A stretch of 64,000 bases of DNA from Megascapheus bottae (Eukaryota; Chordata; Mammalia; Rodentia; Geomyidae). The stretch spans positions 16,551,501 through 16,615,500 of the forward strand of contig JANJXV010000013.1 in the NCBI GenBank assembly GCA_024803745.1. Direction: 5' to 3'. The notes beneath the pieces are model-generated. The model was not told the origin of the DNA and ran no database searches. It saw only the letters and a list, made by a program, of their open reading frames with translations. Below are positions 37,547-49,289 of this stretch, in pieces (position 1 is the first letter of the stretch; the number at the start of each line of letters is the position of its first letter). Made by a program: the position numbers and the translations under genes.

Positions 37547-37745
37547 TAGGGCAGTATGGTATGGTGACTAAGTTTGTGGACTCTGGTGCCAGACTGCCTG
37601 GCTCTTGGTCCAGACTCTGCCATTTTCAAGTCGTGTGCCTTTGAGAGAGCTATTTAACCTGTTTCTGTCTCAGTTTTTGTCATCTATAGACTGGGTTTAA
37701 ATTATTTGATACAGATAAAGTATTCTGTACCTGGCACTTAAAAAT
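37547..37745 (+). repeat. MIR element
   Basis: GGCAGTATGGTATGGTGACTAAG, CTCTGGTGCCAGACTGCCTGG, AGCTATTTAACCTGTTTCTG: near the start of the MIR consensus. Confidence 0.88.
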
Positions 37746-37754
37746 AGCTTACTT

Positions 37755-37950
37755 GGGGCCAGGAGTTTGAGTGGTAAAGTGCTTACTTAGCATGCACAAA
37801 GACCTGGGTTTGATTCCTTGGCACCATATACACGGGGAAAAAAAAAGCTGCAAGTGATGCTGTGGTTCAAGTAGTAGAGCTTAGCCTTGAGAAAGCCCAA
37901 GGACAGTGCTCAGGCACTGAGTTCAAGCCCCAGGCCTAGCAAAAAAAGTA
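37755..37950 (+). repeat. ID-Geo composite SINE
   Basis: GGGGCCAGGAGTTTGAGTGG, GGTTTGATTCCTTGGC, GGTTCAAGTAGTAGAGCTTAG, GAGTTCAAGCCCCAGGCC. Confidence 0.85.
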
Positions 37951-38689
37951 TCTTACCAACTTTGTGGTTGGGGCAAGCCTCATTAACCTGAGATGTCCTC
38001 AGCAATGCTATTTTGAATGCTTGTAGAGGTCATTTGCCACAGAGGCCCTAGTCGAAGAAATTTAACCCAGCTTTGATAACTATTCCTGGTGGTATGACCT
38101 CACAACTGCATGTGCTGGATGTCTCTAAGTATACATTTATAAGATTACTTTAAAAAGCAATATAGTAGTACTTGGGAGGGGTTTCTGGGATGCTCTAAAT
38201 GTTCTATTTCTTGCCCACAGTGACATCATACTGTTGTATCTTGACAGTCTATTGAGTGTGTGACTTGTGCTGTTCTCTGTATACATCTTACTCTTCAATA
38301 AAAAAGATAGCATTTTAAATGATTTTTTTAAAGTTCATCAAGTGATTCCATGAATATACTCTTGCAGGATGAATGCCAAAAACACAACTGCTCTAACATG
38401 ATTCAAATGGGACTTGTGACGGGATAAAGTTTCCAGTGACTGTGTCAACCATGGATTCTAACTGTGCTATGTCCCTTTCTAGACCCTTCTTTGAGAAGAA
38501 GGTTCTTTGTTCTGGGAAAATGTGTTAGATGGCTGAAAAAGTGACTCTAGTCATGTAAAACACACTGTTTTTTGAGGATGTATGTTAAGAATATGTATAA
38601 AATTGTTTTATAAAGGAAAATAGAAAAACTTACTATCTACATTAACTAATAGAAGTTTTACGCTTTTAATTATTCCCCTCCCCCCCTTT
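37951..38689. other. Intergenic, nothing recognised
   Basis: AT-rich unique sequence; no ORF, RNA gene or clear repeat. Confidence 0.3.
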
Positions 38690-38922
38690 TCAGGACCTGG
38701 GGCTTGAATTCAGGGCCTGGCACTGTCCCTGAGCCTCTTTGTGCACAAGGCTAGTGCTCTACCACTTGAGCCACAGAGCCACTTCCAGCTTTTTTTCTGA
38801 GTAGTTTATTGGAGATTAAGAATCTCAAGGACTTTTCTGCCTGCTGGCTTGGAACCCTGATTCTCCTATTTCAGCTTCCTGAGTAGCTAGGATTACAGGA
38901 GTGAGCCACCTGCGCCCAACTC
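38690..38922 (-). repeat. B1-Geo composite SINE
   Basis: CAGGACCTGGGGCTTGAATTC, TACCACTTGAGCCACAGAGCC, GAGTAGCTAGGATTACAGGAG. Confidence 0.85.
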
Positions 38923-38949
38923 ACTTTCATTCTTTTTTATTTATTCATT

Positions 38950-39122
38950 TACTTTTTGTGGGTCATGGGGCTTGAGCCAAGCCCCACTTCCCATTTTCTA
39001 GAGGTTAATTGGAGATAACAGTCTCAGGTCCTTTTGTGCCTAGGCTTGTTTTGAACCTTGATTCTCAGATCTCAGCCTCCTGAGTAGTTAGTATTACAGG
39101 CGTGAGCCACTGTGCGCGAGGC
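38950..39122 (-). repeat. B1-Geo composite SINE, internally deleted
   Basis: GGGTCATGGGGCTTGAGCC, GAGGTTAATTGGAGATAAC, GAGTAGTTAGTATTACAGGC. Part of the right unit is missing. Confidence 0.8.
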
Positions 39123-39152
39123 TCACTTTCATTCTGCAAGGTACAAATTTTC

Positions 39153-39312
39153 GGGGCCAGGAGTTTGACCTAGTGCATGCATGAAGCCCTGGGTTTGATT
39201 CCTCGGTATCACATACATAGAAAAACCTGAAAGTGATGGTGTGGCTCAAACGGTAAAGCTCTACCCTTGAGAAAGCCCAAGGACAGTGCACAAGCCCTGA
39301 GTTCAAGCAAAA
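39153..39312 (+). repeat. ID-Geo composite SINE
   Basis: GGGGCCAGGAGTTTGACCTAG, GGGTTTGATTCCTCGGTATC, CTGAGTTCAAGCAAAATAAAG. Confidence 0.85.
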
Positions 39313-39879
39313 TAAAGTGGGGGGGCAGGTATGACTTTTCATGTTGACCAAAAGTCTTTCCAAGTGGCTGGGAACTGAAGACTTAGAGTAGAGCTTGTTT
39401 TCTAGCTGTTGACAATAGGAAAGGAGAGAGACCTATGAGGTGGAGTTGGAGACAGGAGTTTTAGAGGTCAAGAGGATTTTTCAAATAGGAGAATCTACAT
39501 TTGTTTTCTTGTTTCTTTGTTTTTCTGAAGCAAATGAAAGGTACACACGATGTGCAATTTTTTCCAGAAGACATGCAGCTAATGTAGACTTAATTAAGTA
39601 GCTCATATCAAGCTGTGAAGACAAAATTACAGCTTGTCATCTGGAACTGTAATGAAAGAAGAAAGCATGGGTTGTTGTCAGAAAGGAGATTCTTACTCCA
39701 GACCCGGTCCAGGATATTGGTAAATAGTGTCACAAATGGTGGAATTAGATCTTGATGGATGAGTAAAAGTGTTGCAGAGGGAAAGACTGGAGAAAGGAGC
39801 TTCAGGAAGCATAAACATCGGCATGTCCAAAATCAAAGGAGAGGAAGGGAAGATACGAGGCCATGGAGTGGAAAGCTGG

Positions 39880-40015
39880 GAATGACACTATACATCTGTA
39901 ATCCCAGAACTTGAGAGCTTGAGGCACAAGGATCTCAAGTTCGATGCCAAGCCGGGATATATTAGCAGGACCAATCACAAAACAACCAAAGGCTTGGGAT
40001 GTACCTCGGAGAAGC
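39880..40015 (+). repeat. B1-like SINE, diverged
   Basis: CATCTGTAATCCCAGAACTTG and GAGGCACAAGGATCTCAAG, then a purine-rich repeat to about 40090. Confidence 0.6.
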
Positions 40016-40184
40016 ATTTGCAGAGAGAAGAGAGAAAGAAACGAAGGAAGGGAGGAAGAGAAGAAAGGGAAAATAAAAGAGGAAAAAAGGTAATTGTATG
40101 TGAAAGAAACTCAGTTTTTAAAATTAGCTTAGGAAATAATCAAAGCTAGTTTTAACCAGAAGCTAACATTTTTCTCTTTGTTTC

Positions 40185-40900
40185 TACTTCATGGTTTTCA
40201 TTTCATTTTGCTTTTCAGTTTCATTTTCTCCTATCAAATTTTTAGTAGAATATCTTATTTTGGAGTGATTTGAGATTTATCAAAAAGTTGCAAAGATAGC
40301 ATGGAGAATTCTCATATACTCTATCCAGATTCCTCTAATTAACAGCAGCTAACCTTAGTACATGATTATTAACTAAGCTCCAGACTTTGTTCTGACTTCA
40401 CCAGTTTTCCCACTAATGACCTTTTTCTATCCAAGGATTCAATTTAGGATACCACATAACATTTAGTCATCATGTTTAGTTAGTTTCCTCTGGTCTGTGA
40501 CAGTTTCTCCATCTTTCTTTTTCTTTTCTTTTTAAATGAATTTGTCAGTTTTGAAGAGTTCTGAACAGACATTTTTCTAGAATTTCCTTCAGTTCAACTT
40601 CTCTGATGTTTTTCTTATGATTGGACTTGGGAGAAATAATCCCAAAGAGATGGAGTTCTCTTCTTACTATATCCGATCAAAGGATGCATGGTATCAACGT
40701 GAACTTTTGCTGGTGATGTTAAACTTGGTCACTGAGTTAAGATTGTGTCTGCCACATCTTTCCACTGTTAAGCTATTTCTCTTTTCAGTTCTACAATCTG
40801 TTTTTGGAAATAAGTTATTAAGTTCTGTATACAGGAAGGGAGAGACTGAACTCCAGCTCCTGGGTAAGGTACAGATGACACATATTGTAATATGTATCAT
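40185..40900 (+). mobile_element. Ancient L1 (L1M-type) 3'UTR segment
   Basis: AAAAAGTTGCAAAGATAGCATGG, TTAACTAAGCTCCAGACTTTG, TTCACCAGTTTTCCCACTAATG, ACCACATAACATTTAGTCATC and GATGTTAAACTTGGTCACTGAG in the order of old mammalian L1 3' ends. Confidence 0.7.
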
Positions 40901-41024
40901 GTTATATTACTTGATATTTTTCTGTATAGACAATTGGTTTCTGCTCTATCCTGCTGACATGAAAAGCTAATTTTCTAAGTCAATATTATATCTAAACATA
41001 ATTTTTAAAGTCCTTATTAGAACA

Positions 41025-41265
41025 AAATCAGCTGGTGGTTTATACCTGTCATCATAGCTACTCAAGAAGCTGAGATATGAGGATTGCAGTTCAAAGCCAG
41101 CCCAGGCAGGAAATTCTGTGAGACTATTATCTCCAATTAACTACTAGAAAACTGGAAATGGCACTGTGACTCAAAGTGGTGCAATACTAGCTTTGAATGC
41201 AAAATCCCAGAGACAGTGCCAGGTCCTGAGTTCAAGTCCTATGACAGACCAAAAAAAAAAGTTCA
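41025..41265 (+). repeat. B1-Geo composite SINE
   Basis: TGTCATCATAGCTACTCAAG, TTATCTCCAATTAACTACTAG, CCTGAGTTCAAGTCCTATG, A-run. Confidence 0.8.
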
Positions 41266-42008
41266 GAAATTGTAGAAAAGGACTCTGTATGGCCTGCATT
41301 GACTCTTGATGCTCATCCAGATGAACCTTGGCAACAAGGTTCAAGATCAATTAAAGATGGCAGCCCCCATGGAGATCAAAACTTCAATTACAGGACTGTG
41401 AAAACGGATGTGCTCACCAACAGTAAGTATATGGTGGCTTGTATCTTGGGTAACAAAAGTCAACAGGAATTCTAAGAAGCGGTCAAAAATGACAACCAAG
41501 CAAGAGGGTATGTAATATCATTTATTTAAAATGCTTTGACACTCATTTGTCCATTTGTCATAACATACTTTGGTTAAAAACTATCTCAACCTTCAGTTCT
41601 CAGCTGAAGCGTAACTTTATCACAGACATCTTCCTTCACCCTTTTGAGCAAGTGGAATCCTCATGTTACAGATTCTTATACAATGCTTGTGACATTTATC
41701 ACAATTCTTCACATTTTTTTTTCATATGGGTAACTGTTTGACAGTAAACTTGGCTTGCATACTCTTGCATCACCTGTGGGTGCTGTTCCTGTACATAGGC
41801 AATATTAATCAATATTTCTTAACTGAATGATGAACATAAACAGAGTTATATTTCCAAATACAGAAAGGATTTTAATGAGGCAACAGAAGCAAGATCATAA
41901 GTCAGTGATTGTAGATGGAAAGAAAAAGAGGGGTGAGAATTGGGGGGTTGAAAGAAAAATGGTGGAAACAAAGGGTTGAAGAGAACTATTTGTGGGGAAA
42001 GTAACAGA
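41266..42008. other. Intergenic, nothing recognised
   Basis: Unique AT-rich sequence. Bases 41330-41420 show no similarity I can name. Confidence 0.3.
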
Positions 42009-42238
42009 CTTTTTTTTTTTTTTTTTGTCGGTTGTGAGGCTTGAATTCTGGGCCTGGGTGCTGTCCCTGAGATCAAACACCCAACCCCTTGAGCCACATT
42101 GCCACTTCCAATTTTCGAGAGGCTAATTGGAGATAAGAATCTCACGGACTTTAGTACTGGGGCTGACTTTGAATTGCGATCCTCAAATCTCAACCTCCTG
42201 AGTAGCCAGGATTGCAGGCATGAGCCACCATACCTGGC
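42009..42238 (-). repeat. B1-Geo composite SINE
   Basis: T18 run, GTCGGTTGTGAGGCTTGAATTC, GAGGCTAATTGGAGATAAG, GAGTAGCCAGGATTGCAGGC. Confidence 0.85.
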
Positions 42239-43404
42239 TGCAACCGACCATCTTTGACATCTAGGTAAGGGGCTAAAACTGGAGAGGTAATGGCTAGAGG
42301 AGTCAGGTAGAGCCTATTTTAAGAGAGGAACTACCAGAATCATGACTAAAGAAACATGACCTAAAGGGTCCAAAGAAGGGGGACTGAAGAAGCCATGACA
42401 ACAAAGAGACTTTTTTTTCTTAAAAAAATCTTAATACAAAAGAGGGCACAGGTGTGAGAAGGTAGGTAAGGAAAAGGTAAATGCATGTGTTTGGGGACAT
42501 GGTAATGGGGGAAAGAAAGTAGATGGAGTAGGAATTTGGTGATGATCTCATTCTCTCTTGGGAGAAATGAGGATTTAGTGGGAAATGAGACATGTTTTCA
42601 ACCTTGAGGAAAGTTCTAAGGGAGCAAGACATTGTTAGGGGTGCTGTCCAAGGGCCCTTATATATCTAAAGGCTCAAGGAACTGATATTGGCAAGAGAAT
42701 AAAGGAAACAGACACTTTTTATCATGAAGTACTTGATGGTAAAGAAGGAAAGTCACTCTGGACCACACTGAGGAATACAGAGGCTTGTGTAATAAGATGG
42801 TGGCATGATTTTTGAAAGTTTGGGATATAGTAATGAGAAGTAAGTAATCTCTATTTGGGCCTTGGAAAGCCAGGAGACTGGTGGCTCCTTCCTCTTATCC
42901 CCAGACATGTGGGAGACAGTGCAGAAGGGAAACCACTCCAGCAAACCCAGGCCTCGTACGCAGAAAGTGAAGGTCCAGGGGTGTTTAAAAGGACTGATCA
43001 TTTAGGAGGTTGCTACCATGATATGGAGACTTCAAGACAGAAAGCATTAAGGGATGAGTCCATGATGGGAAGAGCTAAATTTCTAGGAGGTAGTTGAGGG
43101 CTGAGAGTTAATCAGGGATAAGGGAAAGTGGTGAGGGCGTTTGAGTGGGAGAGGAAAGAGCCTCAAAAGCCTAGGTTGTGAATAAGGACTTGGAATGACA
43201 GGGTAACAGAAGTTTCACTGGCTTTCTCATTCATTTGTTTCTTCTTAGTAAGGAAAAGTAATTGGGTAGCATCAGGGTTTGGTTTCCAACTGTTCCAAGC
43301 TTTAACCTTTCTTCAAAGTATTCCTAAGAAGTCAGAGTTGTTAGAGTGCTTCTGTAGATCTCAGCCTCAGAGTAAGTAAACAGAAATGTTTAAAAATGGC
43401 CCTT
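42239..43404. other. Intergenic, purine-rich unique stretch
   Basis: G/A-rich, no repeat family or gene identified. Confidence 0.3.
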
Positions 43405-43646
43405 CAGTCATTAACCAATGACTCATGTCTGTATTTTCAGCTACTCAAGAGGCTGAGATCTGAGGATCTTGGTTTAAAGCTGGACAGGACAGTAAAGTCT
43501 ATAAATATAAGACTCTTAACTCCAACTAACCACCAAAAAAGCTGGAAGTGGAGTTAGGGCTCAAGAGGTAGAGTGCTAGCTTAGAACAGAAAGCATCAAG
43601 GAAAGCCCAGGCCCTGAGTTCAAACTGGTACCAAAAAAAAAAAAAG
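43405..43646 (+). repeat. B1-Geo composite SINE, diverged
   Basis: TTTTCAGCTACTCAAGAGGCTG, ACTCCAACTAACCACC, GGCTCAAGAGGTAGAGTGCTAG, GAGTTCAAACTGGTACC, A-run. Confidence 0.75.
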
Positions 43647-44294
43647 CCTCCAGCCACTTGAGTTGGGATCTTTCAAGAATAAGTATACTTTCCAGACTCT
43701 GAAGGACTTCCACTCCCTGTAGAGTCTCTGGAAAGAAAATAGAAACTCTCAATTCTTTCCCACTGAGCAATATCCAGAGAAAGCAGGAAATGGAATCTAG
43801 AACCCAGGTGCAAGGAAGGACTACTGTCCTATGGGATAGCAAGAAACTAAAGCCAGTTATTAGTTTTTGCTAAGTTTTAATTCACAGAGTGATTTGTTGG
43901 ATTTTCCTAATTTTGTCAATTTACCAAATTTTTATTTCTTTTAATTATGTGCGAAGTTGACAACAATCTGTACAATTGGACTGACTTAAACTATGTTTGA
44001 AGAGTTCTGCAAAATATTATTTGAACAATTCATAGTTTAGTTTAGCTTAGTTTTAGTTTTAATTTATTTGCAGCTGTTCACTGAAGTCATTTTGCCATGG
44101 CTAGCCAAATTTCAGTGTATACTAAGTTTTTCCTTACGTTGGAATTATGACTTTTGGGAATGGGATTTTCTTGTGTATTTTATTCTACAAATGTTGTGGA
44201 ATGACTCAATTGTAAAAACATTTTATAAACAATCTGGGAGGGGGTTCTCCAAAATGTTTTAAATCCAATAATTTGCATTTTTCTTCACCACTTT
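43647..44294. other. Intergenic, nothing recognised
   Basis: AT-rich unique sequence with TTTAGTTTAGC-like low complexity at about 44036. Confidence 0.3.
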
Positions 44295-44422
44295 TTGTGC
44301 ATGTACTTTTGTTTTGTGATACAGTGTCTTGGCTATGTAACCCAGGTTGTCTTTGAATTTGTAAACCTGCCTCAGACTCCCAAGTGCTGAGACTACAGCT
44401 GTGTACCACCATGCCTGGAGAC
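44295..44422 (-). repeat. B1 monomer SINE
   Basis: CTTGGCTATGTAACCCAGG, CTCAGACTCCCAAGTGCTGAG, CTGTGTACCACCATGCCTGG: a classical B1 in reverse. Confidence 0.8.
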
Positions 44423-44794
44423 TATAAAGTTTTAGTAGAATGTATGTATACTCTGAAAAAAAATGACTACACTGTATTTCCATCCTGGTTGATAAGCAGT
44501 ATAGCAGATATTCAATAAGAGAATTATTAATATACATTTTGTTACAAACTCACTAGGTCGAGACCAATTTTCTAAGATATCAAGATTGGGTCTCCTGCAA
44601 TAGTGATTGAACAATATTGGCAGATTTTTTTTTCAGTTCCATTCACACTACAACAGACAAATGTGATTTTAGGATGATCATCCTGGCTTATTTTCATGGA
44701 TTTTTGGCTGTTACTTCTAAAAATAGTCTTCTTTCCATCTCTCCTTCCCTCCCTTCCTTCCTTTCTTCCTGCTACCTCCTCTTCTTCCTCTTCT

Positions 44795-45338
44795 TCTTCT
44801 TTCTGTATTGGGTTTTAACTCAGGGCATTGTATTTGCTAGAGCACTACCCACTAACTCATACTTCAAGCCCTTGTTACTTTGGTTATTTATTTATTTTAG
44901 GTTATGTTTTGTTTTTGTTTTGTCATGGGGCTTGAATTCTTGAGCCTGGCTCTTCAGCTCAAGGCTACCACCCTACCCCTTGAGCCACAGCCCTACTTCC
45001 CATTTTCTAGTGGTTAATTGGATAAGAATATCAAGTTCTTTAGTGCCTGGGCTGGCTTTGAACCGTGATCCTCAGATCTCAGCCTCCTGAGTGCTAGGCT
45101 TGTGAGCCACCACACCCAGCACTTTGGTTATTTTTGAGATAGTTGATTGCACTATTTTCGCTTGGTATGGCCTGGATCATGATCCTCATATTTGTATTTT
45201 CTACTGTAGATGGGATGATATGTGAACGACTATGCCCAGCTTTTCCCACTAAGATGGGATCTTAACCATGATACTTCTACATTTGGCCTCCTAAGTAGCT
45301 AGTATTACAGGTGTGAGTCACTGCTCCTAGCTTTTGCT
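44795..45338 (-). repeat. Cluster of three reverse SINE units
   Basis: 44795-44872 is a single tRNA-like unit (GGGTTTTAACTCAGGGC). 44908-45122 is B1-Geo (GTCATGGGGCTTGAATTC, CTTGAGCCACAGCCC). 45122-45338 is a further B1-like remnant (GGTATGGCCTGGATCATGATCC, TAGCTAGTATTACAGGTGTG). Confidence 0.7.
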
Positions 45339-45474
45339 TTATTTTTTTTTTTGGTTCCGTATTTCGCCAAGATTTTTTTTATTAATACATTAGTGGTGCA
45401 AAGAGACATTTTCCATATATACATATGGTGTGCTCCATCAACTTCACCCTCCTTATCTTTCCTCCATGCCCCCT
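45339..45474 (-). mobile_element. Possible L1 3'-end fragment
   Basis: TTTTTTTTATTAATACATTAGTGG and CATATATACATATGGTGTGC resemble a rodent-type L1 3'UTR in reverse. Weak. Confidence 0.3.
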
Positions 45475-45646
45475 TTTTTTGCCAGTCTTGGGGCTTGAAC
45501 TCAGGGCCCGGGCACTGATCTTGAGCTTTCTCAAGGCTAGTACTCTACCACTTGAGTCACTTCCAGCTTTTATGTGTATGTGGTAACCTAGGGCTTCATG
45601 TATGCTAGGCAAGCACTCTGCCACTAGGCCAAACTCCTGGTCCCCG
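45475..45646 (-). repeat. ID-Geo composite SINE
   Basis: GCCAGTCTTGGGGCTTGAAC, GGGCTTCATGTATGCTAGGC. Confidence 0.85.
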
Positions 45647-45654
45647 CTCTTTTT

Positions 45655-45837
45655 TTGTGCATATGTGTGTGCTGCTACTGGGGCTTGAACTCAGAGAGCC
45701 AAACCTCCACTTCCAGTACTTTGCTGGTTATTTGGAAATATAGACAACATTTGCCTGCCCAGGTTGGCTTTCACCCACATTTCTCAGATCTTAGCCTCTT
45801 GGGTAGCTAGGCATGAACTACCAATACCTGGGGTTTT
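45655..45837 (-). repeat. B1-Geo composite SINE, truncated
   Basis: GCTGCTACTGGGGCTTGAAC, TTTGCTGGTTATTTGG, CTCTTGGGTAGCTAGGC. Confidence 0.7.
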
Positions 45838-45845
45838 CTTCCCTA

Positions 45846-46553
45846 CTTTTTTTATTAAAGAATTTATTAACATTGATTTTTACAACATATTTCAAATGAC
45901 AAGTTTAACAAACAAGTGTTCAAGAAGGGAATCTCTATATACAATCACTGGGACTTAGTTTTTAGAACTTAATCCAAACTAGGCTAAGGGTTTGTATGTC
46001 ATAGAAACATATTAATTTATGAAATAAAACATTAAGTCTATAGAGTCATAGGTTTTTATGTTTATATAGTTATGATTATATTCCCATTACCATGTCCATA
46101 GCATTGGGTATGCAAATATTGAGTCCTCGCTCTTGTACTCTTTAGATTTAATAGCCACATATTAAGGATACCATGCGTCTTTTTTTCCTTAGGTCTTGAC
46201 TTGTCTCATTCAACATGATTCGCTCTAGATCCATCCACTTCCCTGCAAATGCCATTATTTTATCTTGTCTGTTGGCTATGTAGAATTCCATTGTGTATAT
46301 ATACCACATTTTCTGTATCCATTCATCTGCAGTAGGCCATCTGGATTGTTTCCATTGCCTGGCTATTGTGAATAGTGCAGAGATGAACATAGCTGAGCAA
46401 GTGTCCTTATCATATCTTGGGTTATGATGTTCAGGGTAGATACCCAGATGGCGGGATCGTAGGGAAGGTCTATTTTCAGTTCTTTAAGAAACCTCCACAC
46501 TGCTTTCCAGAGTGGCTGAACTAGTTTACATTCCCACCAGCAGTGTAGTTGCT
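45846..46553 (-). mobile_element. 5'-truncated L1: ORF2 C-terminus and 3'UTR
   Basis: On the minus strand, 46148-46390 encodes the conserved ORF2p C-terminal pattern (MFISALFTIA, then WIQKMWYIYTMEFY and MDLERIMLNE). Upstream coding is cut at 46553. The 3'UTR (45846-46147) is unlike that of the L1 at 53453, so this is a different, older subfamily. Not functional. Confidence 0.85.
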
Positions 46554-46737
46554 TTATTTTTTTTTAAGTGATAGCTTTTTGAGATACAATTTGCAACCAA
46601 AAGTGCATCCTTCTAATGTAAAATTTGGAAGAGAGGAGAGCAGGTCCTCAGGGAGGGCAGATGCTTCTCATATTCCATTTTCACTCTGTGAAGGGGAACA
46701 GTCTTGATATTTATAGAAGAGACTAGATTCTGAAGAG

Positions 46738-46815
46738 AGGAAGGAAGGAGGGAAGGAAGGAAGGAAGGAAGGAAGGAAGGAAGGAAGGAAGGAAGGAAGG
46801 AAAGAAGGAAGGAGG
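46738..46815. repeat. (GAAG)n microsatellite
   Basis: About 18 GGAA units. Confidence 0.95.
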
Positions 46816-47371
46816 CTAGAAACCAAGAAGGAGGTGACAGGGAGACAGAAAATTGCAGAAAAACCATTCCTGGCAGCATAGGGGAGTTCTAAGCTGGCCT
46901 CTTGTTCTCTTGATTGTGGGACCAGAAACTGGAGACAAAGGTAAAATCAGATTGTCCTATTGATGGATTGCCAACTTTAGTCAGGGGAATATCTTACACA
47001 TACTGCAGACTAATCCTAGCAGCAGGATTTGTGAGGAAGTGACTATCTCCAGGGTAAGAAACTATCCTTGGTGAAGTAAACTATTTTGTGGTTCCCTGTA
47101 ACCCTAAAAGTGACAGTCACTGATCTTCGGAGTGAGGCTGTTGTAGGGGCAATCCTCCTATGGACCAGGGCATAAGAATGAACCAGAGGTGCCTCCTGGG
47201 TGTGTGTGTTGTAGCTGATAGAGAGAGAGCCTTTTCACCCAGTTTTATAGAACATGGTCTCCACAGACCCCTGTACCCTGCAGGCACACACACACATATA
47301 CAGATACACAGACACACACAAACACACATAAATCTGAGTCTTGGTTGCTGATATAGCTTGATTATACTGGT
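46816..47371. other. Intergenic, unique plus (CA)-rich stretch
   Basis: Only a CACACA/CAGATACA stretch at about 47283-47330. Confidence 0.35.
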
Positions 47372-47910
47372 TTCTTTTTGTGTGCTAGTGCTGAGACTTG
47401 AACTCAGGGTCTCTTGTTCTCACTTGGCTTTTTCAGCTCAAGTCTGACACTCTACTACAGTTCTACTTCCAGTATTTTGGCCAGTAATTGGAGATGAGGA
47501 CCTCTCACACTTGTCTGTGTAGGCTGATTTTGAACCAGGACTCTCAAATCTTAGCTTCATGAGCAGCTAGGTTTAGAGGTGTGAGTCACAATGCCTGTTT
47601 AAATTTATTTCATTTAACTATATTGATTTTTTTCTTACATATCTGATATAGGCCATTCACTTTTTATTTTTTTTATTTTTATTTCCTGTCCTGGGGCTAG
47701 AACTCAGGGCCTGGATGCTGTTCCTGAACTTTCATGCTCAAGTCTAGCAATCTTAAGCCACTTGAGCCACACCTCCATTTCTAGCTTTCTAGCTACGAGA
47801 CAAGTGTCTCACAGACTTTACTGCATGGGCTGGCTTTGAACTGTGATTCTTAGTTCTCAACTTCCTGAGTAGTTAGGACTACAGGCATGATCTACTAGTG
47901 CCTGGCTTCC
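47372..47910 (-). repeat. Two B1-Geo composite SINEs in reverse
   Basis: 47372-47605: TGCTAGTGCTGAGACTTGAAC, AGTAATTGGAGATGAGG, CATGAGCAGCTAGG. 47668-47910: TCCTGTCCTGGGGCTAGAAC, CACTTGAGCCACACC, GAGTAGTTAGGACTACAGGC. Confidence 0.75.
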
Positions 47911-47934
47911 ACCAGGTTTTTCTTTGAATCAATT

Positions 47935-48320
47935 AATTGTACAAAGAGTTTTATCTTGACCTGTCCATATATGCATACAATGTGCCTAGCTCAGACTCAT
48001 CTCCTTCATCATACACCCTCACTCTCTCTCTTCCTGTCCAAACCAATCTCAACAAGTTCCATTGTTTCATTTTCACGCAGGTATATAATACATTTTGACC
48101 ATATTTGCCCTTCATGCTCTCTACTCATGCTCCCTTCTCCCATTAGTACCCAGACCTCAGACAGGATCTGTTTTCCATTCCTGCCATTCAGATGGAAGGT
48201 ATGTTACTTGTTCATCATGAATTTTTACACATGCATGTACAGTATTTTCATCAGATTGACCCCCTTACTCATTCTCCCTTTCCACATTCCTCTATCCTTT
48301 ATTATTTCGCAAAATCAGTG
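47935..48320 (-). mobile_element. Possible L1 3'UTR fragment
   Basis: CCTGTCCATATATGCATAC, TATATAATACATTTTGACCATAT, GTTACTTGTTCATCATGAATTT follow the style of rodent L1 3' ends in reverse. No coding match. Confidence 0.35.
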
Positions 48321-48539
48321 AGTTGTTTTACTGTCTTCACTTGCAGATGCAGTGTATTTTGATATTGTTCACCCTCTGACATTCACTTTCCCTCCCTACT
48401 TCTAATAATCTCAAATAGCTCCACCATTAAAAAAGATTGTTACTTTAAATTCCCAATCTGGTAATTCCATAATCAGTGCCATAACTAAGTCTTATTCTGT
48501 TGCTTGTCTCATTTTGTCCTTTCAAATATGTGTCTATAC

Positions 48540-48567
48540 ACAACACACACACACACACACACACACG
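48540..48567. repeat. (CA)n microsatellite
   Basis: About 13 CA units. Confidence 0.9.
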
Positions 48568-49289
48568 CATTTGCCTTTTAACATGCTTTGTAAAACTTTA
48601 CTGAAATTGGACATGATACACCAAGTAAAAGGAACTGAGGTAGATGCACTTAAATAGGAAGTTTTAGGTTTATCTGGCTAGGAGTTCAGCTATGCTGTCT
48701 GTTTTCTGTAGCTATGGTGTTAGAGATGAAACATTCCTTTTGTTTTTGTCATCTCTTTTCCTAGAGAAGCCTCCTTCTAAGGCTTACAGTCCTCTCAACT
48801 GTACCCTCCCATTTTTAGAGAAGAATACTAAAATTCTGAGAACATGTGAAGGCTAAAGAAAGATTCAGTAGCCTTATGATTAGGTCAGTCTTGCAGTGTG
48901 AGTGTGTCGGTGGACTGTGACATTCACAATTGCTTCTCAGCTAGCATCACCCTCTCCACAGGAAGGTGAAATGGGGATGATATTGGTTGTTTCTCATTCT
49001 GCATGGTGGTTAGCTTTCAACAAAACCCAAGTCATACGCCTCTGGTATGGCAGTTTCCTCTGGAGGTAGGTCTTTTTTTGAGAACAGAGATCTAGATATA
49101 TGTCACGGTTTTGTTGTGTCTTGGTTTTTTTTGGTCCCCCTGCTGGAAGCAGAAGGGAATGTTTCCTAGTCTTCTCAATGAAAAGCTCTTGGGACTCCCA
49201 GTTGTTGGTTGTCAAATAAGAAATCAGCTGTATATCTTTTTTGGAGATATGTCTATTTGAATCCTTCAAATTGGTCACCTCTATTATTG
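48568..49289. other. Intergenic, nothing firmly recognised
   Basis: The reverse strand at 48994-49278 has a 94-codon frame (KDSNRHISKKDIQ, then LLPAGGPKK) of ORF1/ORF2-like composition but no motif I can assign. Confidence 0.3.
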